Source: Bacillota bacterium
GTDB taxonomy: Bacteria > Bacillota > Clostridia > Acetivibrionales > DTU013
Direction of reading: 5' to 3'
Assembly (NCBI GenBank): GCA_023435805.1
Contig: JAEZMC010000314.1
Location: forward strand, 1-5,819
Length of the DNA stretch: 5,819 nucleotides
The stretch's first letter is position 1; each line of letters starts with the position of its first letter. Below the pieces are notes generated by a model. The model was not told the origin of the DNA and made no database searches. It saw only the letters and a program-made list of their open reading frames with translations. Both the position numbers and the translations under genes were made by a program. Positions 1 to 5,740 of the stretch are shown in pieces.

Positions 1-401
1 ACCATAAATAGCGGAATCAGTGTGGAATGGATGGGGATCATGACCCCGATCAGGAACAGGCCGAGAACCAGGCCGGAATATTTCCACTTGAACCGTTTGA
101 TGGCAAAAGCCGCCATACTTGATGCCAATATGGTCAGTGCGACGGAAACCAGTGCAACAAAAGCAGAGTTGAAAAAGCTGGTACCAATTTTACCTGCTGT
201 CCAGGCGGTGGCATAATTGCTGAATTGAAAACCTACAGTAATGGACCATGGATTATTAAACAATTCCTGGTCTGTTTTCAAGGAATTCAAAACCAACCAT
301 ATCAATGGATAAAGATATGTCAGCGACAGTACGCCAAGCAGGATATACACAATAATCACAGATATTGAAGGCTGTTTCGATTGAATTTTTCCCTCTGTCA
401 T
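1..401 (-). CDS. Carbohydrate ABC transporter permease, MalG/UgpE type (partial, C-terminus off the left edge)
   Basis: Inner permease subunit of a binding-protein-dependent sugar importer; it would pair with the neighbouring MalF-type permease to form the membrane channel. The window holds 133 codons from an ATG at 399-401, and the frame is open to base 1. A hydrophobic segment at residues about 15-37 is followed by the family-typical NSLKTDQELF and a PW pair near residue 51. Hydrophobic segments follow at about 73-100 and 107-130, with the G-x-M-I-P motif (GVMIPIHSTLIPLF, residues 119-132) typical of the MalG family. The EAA loop that contacts the ATPase lies beyond the edge. The start is supported by a GGGAG element at 412-416 that directly follows the upstream stop codon, 10 nt before the ATG. 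Only 15 nt separate it from the MalF-type gene, so the two are co-transcribed. Family assignment is firm; the substrate is unknown. Confidence 0.93.
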   Translation of the reverse strand, partial: MTEGKIQSKQPSISVIIVYILLGVLSLTYLYPLIWLVLNSLKTDQELFNNPWSITVGFQFSNYATAWTAGKIGTSFFNSAFVALVSVALTILASSMAAFAIKRFKWKYSGLVLGLFLIGVMIPIHSTLIPLFM

Positions 402-416
402 CGGTTCTTCTCTCCC

Positions 417-1304
417 TTAATAATACTGCACATCTTCCGTCTTGAACGCCTTGTTCATAAAGGCCGTCAAAATCAGGCAAAACAGAAGGAGTACCACGGC
501 AATTGCACTTCCGTACCCATACTGCATATCACGGAAGGATTTGTAATACATATACAGTGCAAGCACTTCACTGGAATGGTTGGGTCCGCCGTTGGACATC
601 ACATAGATCAGATCGAAAAACCGCAGTGAGCCTGTGGCGATCAGCACCATGTCAATGCCGATAATCGGCTTGATAAGCGGCAGGGTAATATAGCGCACTC
701 TTTTAATAAAACCCGCCCCGTCGATCGTTGCGCTTTCGTTCAAACTGGCCGGAATATTTTGAATTGCCGCCAGATAAATGATCATATGATACCCTGCAAA
801 CTGCCAGCATACAACGATTATAATCGAGGGAAGCACCGTTTTTTCGTCGGCAAGCCACAATCCTGCCATTCTTTCCAGCCCGATAGAGGTTAAAAACCTG
901 TTGATAATACCGAAATCGGGATTGTATACAAAGGACCAGAGGAGGCCGACAGCGACACTGGACAGTATATTGGGCATGAAATACACGGTTTTAAAGTATC
1001 TGGCCCCTCTCAGGCTGCCTGAAAGCGCCAGCGCAAGTGCGATGGCCACCGGTGTCTGTATGACTGCGGATAGCAGCGTCAGCAGAAGTGTGTTTTTTAT
1101 GCCGGTTTTAAAGATATCATCGATGGTAAACATCTGTATGAAATTTTTCAGTCCCACATACTTTTTGACATCCACCAGATTCCATTTAAAAAAGCTGTCG
1201 TAAACCGTGTTGAAAACTGGTAAGGCCACAATAGCCAGATATATAAGCAAAGCGGGGCAAAGAAAAAGTATGATGGTTTTTTTGCTTCTGAGCATGGATT
1301 CCAT
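417..1304 (-). CDS. Carbohydrate ABC transporter permease, MalF/UgpA type
   Basis: Membrane subunit of the sugar importer, 295 residues, the usual length for short MalF/UgpA-type permeases. Six hydrophobic segments are visible at about residues 10-31, 71-95, 106-127, 158-180, 208-228 and 264-284. The EAA loop is clear: ESATIDGAG at residues 190-198, then IKRVRYITLPLIKP to residue 213. This is the cytoplasmic helix that docks on the ATPase. FMPNILSSVAVGLLW (109-123) and SNGGPNHSSEVL (237-248) are also typical of the family. The ATG at 1304 is chosen over a more upstream in-frame ATG at 1346 because AAGGAG sits 8 nt before it. The longer version would also start inside the U-tract and hairpin region and add residues unlike a family N-terminus. 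The gene follows the binding-protein gene after a 95-bp gap with a hairpin, and precedes the MalG-type gene by 15 nt. The sugar cannot be inferred. Confidence 0.95.
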   Translation of the reverse strand: MESMLRSKKTIILFLCPALLIYLAIVALPVFNTVYDSFFKWNLVDVKKYVGLKNFIQMFTIDDIFKTGIKNTLLLTLLSAVIQTPVAIALALALSGSLRGARYFKTVYFMPNILSSVAVGLLWSFVYNPDFGIINRFLTSIGLERMAGLWLADEKTVLPSIIIVVCWQFAGYHMIIYLAAIQNIPASLNESATIDGAGFIKRVRYITLPLIKPIIGIDMVLIATGSLRFFDLIYVMSNGGPNHSSEVLALYMYYKSFRDMQYGYGSAIAVVLLLFCLILTAFMNKAFKTEDVQYY

Positions 1305-1312
1305 GTTGTTAA

Positions 1313-1318
1313 CTCCTT
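1313..1318 (-). promoter_or_regulatory. Ribosome binding site of the MalF-type permease
   Basis: AAGGAG lies 8 nt before the ATG at 1304. It decides the start against the upstream in-frame ATG at 1346, which has no comparable site. A small 4-bp inverted repeat (TGCC/GGCA, 1322-1332) lies just upstream of it. Confidence 0.85.
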
Positions 1319-1344
1319 GTTTGCCAAAGGCAGGTCTTTTAAGC

Positions 1345-1382
1345 AAAAAAATCCCGGCGGCCGTGAAGCAGGCACGGCCGCC
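1345..1382 (-). terminator. GC-rich hairpin plus U-tract between binding protein and permease genes: probable partial terminator
   Basis: Read on the minus strand, GGCGGCCGTG (1373-1382) and CACGGCCGCC (1356-1365) form a perfect 10-bp stem with a 7-nt loop. Four bases (GGGA) then separate the stem from seven T residues (1345-1351). The stem begins 17 bases after the binding-protein stop codon. It is oriented for the transcription direction of the locus. Because the permease genes behind it have no obvious promoter of their own, it most likely ends only part of the transcripts or protects the 3' end of the binding-protein message. The 4-nt gap between stem and U-tract also argues for incomplete termination. 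This explains how a binding protein could be made in excess over its permeases. The structure is seen directly; the function is inferred. Confidence 0.8.
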
Positions 1383-1399
1383 TCAGCTAAAGCTATCGC

Positions 1400-2770
1400 T
1401 TATTGAGCATCCCTGTTTTGCTCGGTAAACTGCTGAAGCTTTTTAAAGGATTCTTCAGAAGATTTACCGGCCATGATAGCCTGTATGGTATTGTTGTATT
1501 CATTTCCGATGGTTGCACCGAGACCTACGTCATAGAATATGAAGAGTTCCTTCATGTTCTTTTGAAGTTCTCCCACCTTCAATGCAACAGGATTCACCTT
1601 GGAGGTGTCCGGTGTAATATTGGTCGCCACCAGGTTTCCAGCCTCGGCAAGCTTATTCTGGATTTCCGGACTGGAGATGGTCTTGATAAACTCTGCAGAC
1701 GCAGGAATGACCTTGCTTCCGGCACTGATCGCGAAGCTCTGGTCCGGCTGGCCCAGCCAGCAGTCTTCATTCCCTTTTCCGTTTTCAAACGCAGGGAACT
1801 TCGCCACATCCAGTTTATCCTTCATGTCCGCTACCAACTGCTGTATGGCCCAGCTTCCCATGACAAGCATGGCTGCCTTGCCTTCTTTGAATATGGCTTG
1901 TGCGGGATCGTTGTCCAGCGCATTGAAGCCTTTGGGGAAGGCATTCATTTTAGCCAATTCCGCCATGACTTTTCCGGCTTCGACAAAGGATGGATCCTCC
2001 CATGTGCCCGTACCGTCATAAACCTTGTTAAAGGGCTCGCTTCCGCCGATCCTGTTGGCGACCAGCTCACTCATCATGGCACCTACCCAGGGAGCCTTGT
2101 TGCCGAGGGCAAAAGGAGTGACACCATTTTTGTTCAACACGGATATGATGTTTTTCAGATCCCCATATGTCTTGGGTTCCGACAGCGAGTATTTCTGGAA
2201 TATTTCCTTGTTGTAGAAAAGGCAGACTATCGTTTGAGTGGTAGGCGCGCCGTAAATTTTCCCGTCAAAGGTCAAGGAAGAGAATATTCCCTTTACATAG
2301 CGGCCACTCCATTCGCTGTCCTTGTCCAGCGCTTCGCTCAGGTTGTAAACCTTTCCGGCCTTTACAAAGGGTTTGAGAAAGCCCGCAGCCCATGTGTTGA
2401 AGATATCGGGCACTTCATTTGCAGCCATCTGGGCCGCTATTTTCGTTTTGTACTGCTCCTGTTCGGTAAATTCTACCGTAGCTGTCGCATTTGAATTGTT
2501 GTTCCCGTTGTACAGCTCTACAGCCTGTTTGATGATCTGTGAGTTGGGATCGGTCTCGATTCCCCAGCAGGAAATCTTGACGTTGACTTTTTCAGCAGGA
2601 GCGGTAGTGGTCTCAGCCGTAGTTGTACCTGCCGTTACGCTTTGTGTGGTTTGAGCCGTGGTGTCGGCTACCGTTGCATCTGTTCCGGCTGCGCTTTTGT
2701 CACCGCAACCTGACAGAAGGAATGAAAATGCAAAAAGGATACAGAGCAGGAAAATAGAGATTCTCTTCAT
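1400..2770 (-). CDS. Carbohydrate ABC transporter substrate-binding lipoprotein (SBP family 1)
   Basis: Extracellular sugar-binding receptor, 456 residues, anchored to the outer face of the membrane. Residues 1-21 are a lipoprotein signal peptide (KR followed by a long hydrophobic stretch) with lipobox LLSGC and lipidated Cys22. Residues about 23-60 are a flexible Thr/Ala-rich tether (TTAQTT, TAGTTTAETTT). The binding fold starts at about residue 61 (VNVKISCWG). Family-typical stretches follow: YNGNN (87-91), EVPDIFNTWAAGF (119-131), GAPTTQTIVCLFYNKEIF (174-191), a segment near NKAPW (224-228) and FKEGKAAMLVMGSWAIQQL (294-312). The ATG at 2770 is preferred because the signal peptide begins there, AAGGAGG lies upstream, and the promoter falls inside any longer version. 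It is the first gene after that promoter and precedes both permeases. A mono- or oligosaccharide ligand is likely; its identity is unknown. Confidence 0.96.
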   Translation of the reverse strand: MKRISIFLLCILFAFSFLLSGCGDKSAAGTDATVADTTAQTTQSVTAGTTTAETTTAPAEKVNVKISCWGIETDPNSQIIKQAVELYNGNNNSNATATVEFTEQEQYKTKIAAQMAANEVPDIFNTWAAGFLKPFVKAGKVYNLSEALDKDSEWSGRYVKGIFSSLTFDGKIYGAPTTQTIVCLFYNKEIFQKYSLSEPKTYGDLKNIISVLNKNGVTPFALGNKAPWVGAMMSELVANRIGGSEPFNKVYDGTGTWEDPSFVEAGKVMAELAKMNAFPKGFNALDNDPAQAIFKEGKAAMLVMGSWAIQQLVADMKDKLDVAKFPAFENGKGNEDCWLGQPDQSFAISAGSKVIPASAEFIKTISSPEIQNKLAEAGNLVATNITPDTSKVNPVALKVGELQKNMKELFIFYDVGLGATIGNEYNNTIQAIMAGKSSEESFKKLQQFTEQNRDAQ

Positions 2771-2781
2771 AATAATAAATT

Positions 2782-2788
2782 CCTCCTT
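2782..2788 (-). promoter_or_regulatory. Ribosome binding site of the substrate-binding lipoprotein
   Basis: AAGGAGG is a near-complete match to the Shine-Dalgarno sequence. It is separated from the ATG at 2770 by 11 nt of A/T-only sequence, slightly longer than usual. No alternative start codon lies between, so it supports the start at the signal peptide rather than the longer reading frame reaching 2863. Confidence 0.85.
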
Positions 2789-2828
2789 TTGGGTATCAAT
2801 AATGCAATTCTTTGTATTGGACTTTTTC

Positions 2829-2857
2829 ATTATAATTCTGAAGGTTGTAATTGGAAA
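2829..2857 (-). promoter_or_regulatory. Sigma-A-type promoter of the transporter operon
   Basis: On the minus strand a perfect -10 box TATAAT (2829-2834) stands 17 bp downstream of TTTCCA (2852-2857), a 4-of-6 match to the -35 consensus. Transcription would start near 2822, leaving a leader of about 50 nt with the ribosome binding site. The strong -10 with a weak -35 fits a promoter that needs an activator. Two direct repeats lie immediately upstream, ending 6 bp from the -35 box. Predicted from sequence only. Confidence 0.7.
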
Positions 2858-2863
2858 TGCCAC

Positions 2864-2894
2864 AAAATAAACTAAACATTTGAAAAAATAAACT
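2864..2894 (-). repeat. Two 10-bp direct repeats spaced 21 bp: candidate operator for the AraC-type response regulator
   Basis: AGTTTATTTT occurs at 2885-2894 and again, identical, at 2864-2873, with the same orientation and a 21-bp period (two helical turns). Known AraC-family activators often bind as two monomers to direct half-sites about 21 bp apart, next to or overlapping the -35 box. The downstream copy ends 6 bp before the TTTCCA -35 box of the transporter promoter, and the neighbouring regulator gene encodes an AraC-type DNA-binding domain. The main doubt is that the repeat is T-rich and the surrounding DNA is AT-rich, so chance identity is possible. Confidence 0.5.
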
Positions 2895-2908
2895 TCCGCA
2901 GCACATGA

Positions 2909-4687
2909 TCAGACCGGCAGCGGATTTGGGAAGACAGCCCTGACAGTTGTCCCCTCGCCGGGTGACGAAGTGATGGCAATTCCGTATTCCCGCCCATAAT
3001 AAAGCTTGATACGCCTATCAACGTTCACAAGCCCGATATGTGTGTGACCATCCTGCCGGGCTTCCGCATCGCTATCCGCCAGAACGGCCGCAGCCTTATC
3101 CTCGCTCATTCCGATGCCGTTGTCACAGATGGTGATAACAACTTGCCCATCCTCAAGCCTGCCGTTTATTTCAATCCGACCGCTGCCCTCCTTTTCCTCC
3201 AGCCCATGTACGATAGCGTTTTCAACTATCGGCTGGAGTATCAGCTTTGGTATCACGATCCTTTCGATCTCCTCGTTTATCTGGAGGGAGGCTTCAAACC
3301 TGTCGCCATAACGGAATTTTTGAATAGTAAGATAGTTTTCCACATTTTCTATCTCCTCCCTGACCGTTATGAAATCATCCCCGCTGATACTGGCGCGCAT
3401 CAGGTCACCCAATGCCTTGACCATGTAACTGATCTCCGGCACATTTTTGATTCTGGCCATCCAGTTGATGGATTCCAGCGTATTGTACAGAAAATGCGGA
3501 TTGATCTGCATCCTCAGCGATTTGAGCTCAGCCTTCTGTTTAAGGTATTGTTCCTGGTAAACCTCCTGGATCAGCTTTTCCAACTGGACCACCATCCAGT
3601 TGAAATGGCTGCTCAATATACCCACTTCGTCCCTGGACTCATTGGATATGGAAACGTTGAAATCACCTTTCCCCACTTTCACCATCATGGCGGAAAGCTT
3701 GCGCAGCGGCATGGAAATACTGCCGGAGAGGCCGAGTGAGATCAGCAGCGCCAGGACGCAGCAGGATGCGCAGATAATGATGGTCCAGCTCCGCAGCCGG
3801 ATGATATCCTCTTCGTATTGCTCCGTCGGTATGATGGCGACGATTTTCCAACGGTCTTTGTTAATGGCTCTTGATGCAACATAGTACATCCTGACATTTA
3901 CATTTGTTGTAATGAAATTGTTTTTGAGGTTCTCCGGTGTGATACCTTCCGCAACCACTCCGATAGGAGAATTGAGAAACTGCTTGTCTTTAAAGGATAC
4001 GATGGCGCCATCCCCATCTATGATGAAAAAGTCACCGTTTCTGAACAGCTCCGTCTTTTTGTAGACATCATAGACCGAGCTTTCTCTCAGGTAAACGAAT
4101 ATATACCCGATCCTTTCCTGGTTGACAATGCTGTTGATTACCCTGCCGACGGCGATTGTCCGATTCCTTGGGTCTGTTTTGAACCATACGGCGCTTCCGT
4201 TGCCTTTTTCCAAGATTCTTTTATCTTCTTCCGTTACATAGAAGTTGATGGAACCGGGATTGACATAGTATGCTATATCTGTCAGTGAAATGATCCGGAT
4301 GGCGGCAATATCCATATCCGGCGATAAGAAGCCCTTCAGCTGCGTATCGATGGTCTTCTCCACATCAATCTTTTCGTATTCGTCCTCCAGGCTTTTGTTG
4401 GCTTTCTTCAATGCCTGCTGTACGGGCGTGCTGGATACGATCTGGAAAGACAGCTTCTCGATCTCCTTTAGCTTGACGTCCACATTTTCTCCTGTTTCCA
4501 TGAGGATATCATAGGCGTATTGCTCCGTCTTCTGCTTTAAAAGGCTTTTGGATGTATAAAAGGAAAAAAAGCCGATCAGCATGACCGGAAAGATCACCAG
4601 AAAAAGAAAGGATAGCAGCAGCTTGCTCCGGATGGGCATGTCTCTTAGCAGCATGCCTGATACGAAGGGCTTAACCGGATTTTTCAT
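2909..4687 (-). CDS. Membrane sensor histidine kinase, YesM/LytS-like (HPK8) class
   Basis: Sensor of a two-component pair, 592 residues, usual YesM length. A transmembrane helix at about residues 22-45 and a second at about 300-320 enclose an extracellular sensor region of about 255 residues, probably a Cache-like fold (for example FFIIDGDGAIVSF, 220-232). A HAMP domain follows at about 321-375 (MPLRKLS, DEVGILSSHFNWM). The His_kinase domain carries the signature LRMQINPHFLYNTLESINWM (391-410) with phospho-acceptor His398. The ATP-binding domain shows the N box (PIVENAIVHG, 486-495), the DNGIGM box (522-527) and HIGLVNVDRRI (550-560). The ATG at 4687 overlaps the regulator's stop codon as ATGA, with AAGGAG 6 nt upstream, so translation is coupled. 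It should phosphorylate the upstream regulator; the stimulus is probably the imported sugar or its parent polysaccharide, which is inferred from context. Confidence 0.96.
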   Translation of the reverse strand: MKNPVKPFVSGMLLRDMPIRSKLLLSFLFLVIFPVMLIGFFSFYTSKSLLKQKTEQYAYDILMETGENVDVKLKEIEKLSFQIVSSTPVQQALKKANKSLEDEYEKIDVEKTIDTQLKGFLSPDMDIAAIRIISLTDIAYYVNPGSINFYVTEEDKRILEKGNGSAVWFKTDPRNRTIAVGRVINSIVNQERIGYIFVYLRESSVYDVYKKTELFRNGDFFIIDGDGAIVSFKDKQFLNSPIGVVAEGITPENLKNNFITTNVNVRMYYVASRAINKDRWKIVAIIPTEQYEEDIIRLRSWTIIICASCCVLALLISLGLSGSISMPLRKLSAMMVKVGKGDFNVSISNESRDEVGILSSHFNWMVVQLEKLIQEVYQEQYLKQKAELKSLRMQINPHFLYNTLESINWMARIKNVPEISYMVKALGDLMRASISGDDFITVREEIENVENYLTIQKFRYGDRFEASLQINEEIERIVIPKLILQPIVENAIVHGLEEKEGSGRIEINGRLEDGQVVITICDNGIGMSEDKAAAVLADSDAEARQDGHTHIGLVNVDRRIKLYYGREYGIAITSSPGEGTTVRAVFPNPLPV

Positions 4688-5589
4688 GACCTGCTCCTTT
4701 TTGTGGACAATATATTATCTCTGTATTCGGATGGCGTCATTCCAAAGTATTTTTTAAAAATCTGGCTGAAGTAGCCGGAGTCCTTGATGCCGACCAATCC
4801 GGCAACCTCATAGGTTTTCAGACTGATATCCCCGAGCATTTCGCAGGCCTTTACAAGCCTTGTCCGTGTTAATATATCCAGAAAGTTTTCACCGGTCTCC
4901 TTTTTAATCAGCCGGCTCAAATAGATATAATTCATATAAACATGTTCTGAAACGGAAATCAGCGAAATGTCTTCCATATAGTGCGCTTCAATATAATCGA
5001 GGATTTGTTTGACCACCGCGCTTCTGACCGGACCCACATCGCGCTGGGCCGCTTCCTTGTCCCCTCTGGCACCGCCGGGGGCGGATTGAGTTTCATTGTC
5101 TTCATTGTCTGACATACCATTTTTCAGTCTGTCTGCCATAAAGGAATGCAGCAGGATATCCTGCATATTGCCGATTTGCTGCTGTATTTTTTCCCTTTCG
5201 CGCTTTGCGCAGATTTCAGCATCTACTTGTTCCTTCGCTTTCAGAACCGTGCTGATGATCTCATTCGAATCGGAGGGCTTCAGTATGTAACCGAAAGCTC
5301 CCAGCTGGATTGCCGTGAGGGCATAGTTGAAATCCTGGTAGCCGGTCAGCAGGATGGCTTTAATATCGGGGACAATTTCTCTGGCGGCGTGGATGAGCTT
5401 CAGTCCATCCATACCCGGCATCCTGATGTCTGTCAGAAGGATCTCAGGCAAGGTGCCCTCTATCATTGAAAGAGCTTCCCTGCCGCCTGATGCGACCCCT
5501 TTCAATTCAATACCGTAATCCTTCCAGGGTATTGTCTGGAGCCCCTGTCTTATCAGCAGTTCATCATCCGCGATAACTAATCCCGTCAA
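4684..5589 (-). CDS. Response regulator, YesN type (receiver + AraC-family HTH)
   Basis: DNA-binding partner of the adjacent kinase, 301 residues. The receiver domain spans about residues 2-120: acidic pair Asp8-Asp9, phospho-acceptor Asp54 in LLTDIRMPGMDG (51-62), Thr82 in LLTGYQDF and Lys104 in LKPSDSNE. Residues about 118-155 look helical and charged, possibly a dimerising coil. About 156-190 is a hydrophilic linker rich in D, E, G and A. The AraC-type HTH occupies about 191-292: SVSEHVYMNYIYLSRLIKK holds the first recognition helix, and SGYFSQIFKKYFGMTPSEYR is the family signature. The large central region of longer YesN proteins is missing. The start is a TTG: a stop codon lies in frame 18 bases upstream, AGGTG sits 7 nt before the TTG, and the first in-frame ATG (residue 42) would remove the start of the receiver. 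It probably activates the transporter promoter at 2829-2857. Confidence 0.95.
   Translation of the reverse strand: MTGLVIADDELLIRQGLQTIPWKDYGIELKGVASGGREALSMIEGTLPEILLTDIRMPGMDGLKLIHAAREIVPDIKAILLTGYQDFNYALTAIQLGAFGYILKPSDSNEIISTVLKAKEQVDAEICAKREREKIQQQIGNMQDILLHSFMADRLKNGMSDNEDNETQSAPGGARGDKEAAQRDVGPVRSAVVKQILDYIEAHYMEDISLISVSEHVYMNYIYLSRLIKKETGENFLDILTRTRLVKACEMLGDISLKTYEVAGLVGIKDSGYFSQIFKKYFGMTPSEYRDNILSTKRSRS
4694..4699 (-). promoter_or_regulatory. Ribosome binding site of the histidine kinase, inside the regulator gene
   Basis: AAGGAG ends 6 nt before the kinase ATG at 4687 and lies within the last codons of the response regulator. With the ATGA stop/start overlap (4684-4687) it indicates translational coupling, keeping kinase and regulator in proportion. 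Confidence 0.85.
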
Positions 5590-5596
5590 TTCGCAA

Positions 5597-5601
5597 CACC
5601 T
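5597..5601 (-). promoter_or_regulatory. Ribosome binding site that fixes the TTG start of the response regulator
   Basis: AGGTG matches the 3' half of the AGGAGGTG consensus and stands 7 nt before the TTG at 5587-5589. The match is partial, so with the TTG start this gene is probably translated modestly. Confidence 0.6.
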
Positions 5602-5667
5602 GCCTTAAGCCGGATTGAATTCCACACCTTTTTGTACTTTTGGATTGATTTCATTGAAGTTATTACC

Positions 5668-5697
5668 AGTATATAATATTCTCCTATGCGGTGACAA
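5668..5697 (-). promoter_or_regulatory. Candidate sigma-A promoter for the two-component genes
   Basis: TTGTCA (5692-5697, 5 of 6 to the -35 consensus) and TATACT (5668-5673, 5 of 6 to the -10 consensus) are separated by 18 bp on the minus strand. Transcription would begin near 5661 and give a leader of about 70 nt before the TTG start. An alternative reading uses TATATA at 16-bp spacing with the same -35. It is the best promoter match I found upstream of the regulator, but AT-rich DNA produces such matches easily. Confidence 0.5.
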
Positions 5698-5726
5698 GCA
5701 AATTGTATCTCAATGTATAACTTTAA

Positions 5727-5740
5727 AAGCAACATTGCTT
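5727..5740. repeat. 14-bp palindrome upstream of the regulator promoter
   Basis: AAGCAA and TTGCTT form perfect 6-bp arms around a CA centre. The palindrome lies about 30 bp upstream of the candidate -35 box at 5692-5697. It could be a small operator. It lacks the central CG of a CcpA catabolite-response site and resembles no site I recognise. It may be incidental. Confidence 0.3.

Noticed and set aside
1305..1346. Upstream extension of the MalF-type permease by 14 codons
   Set aside because: It has no ribosome binding site, whereas the ATG at 1304 has AAGGAG at ideal spacing. The extra residues are unlike a permease N-terminus.
1748..1763. Inverted repeat GCTGGC/GCCAGC
   Set aside because: It is short and within the binding-protein coding sequence (WLGQPDQS region), so it is most likely incidental.
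1403..2494. Long open frame on the plus strand (363 codons) antisense to the binding-protein gene
   Set aside because: It lies entirely within the strongly supported lipoprotein gene, has no recognisable domain and no ribosome binding site, and is a frame shadow.
2771..2863. Upstream extension of the binding-protein reading frame by 31 codons
   Set aside because: The extension contains the promoter -10 box and the ribosome binding site, and it would bury the lipoprotein signal peptide inside the protein.
2885..2924. Possible terminator after the histidine kinase: TCCGC/GCGGA stem (2895-2899 with 2920-2924) followed by a T-rich stretch
   Set aside because: The stem is only 5 bp with a 20-nt loop and the T-run is interrupted, too weak to call. 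Read-through from the two-component genes into the transporter operon therefore remains possible.
3038..3739. Plus-strand open frame of 233 codons antisense to the histidine kinase
   Set aside because: It overlaps the conserved kinase core, and its sequence shows no family features. It is a shadow of the kinase gene.
5151..5164. Perfect 14-bp palindrome GCAGGATATCCTGC
   Set aside because: It lies inside the response regulator coding sequence, where the codons explain it, and has no promoter context.
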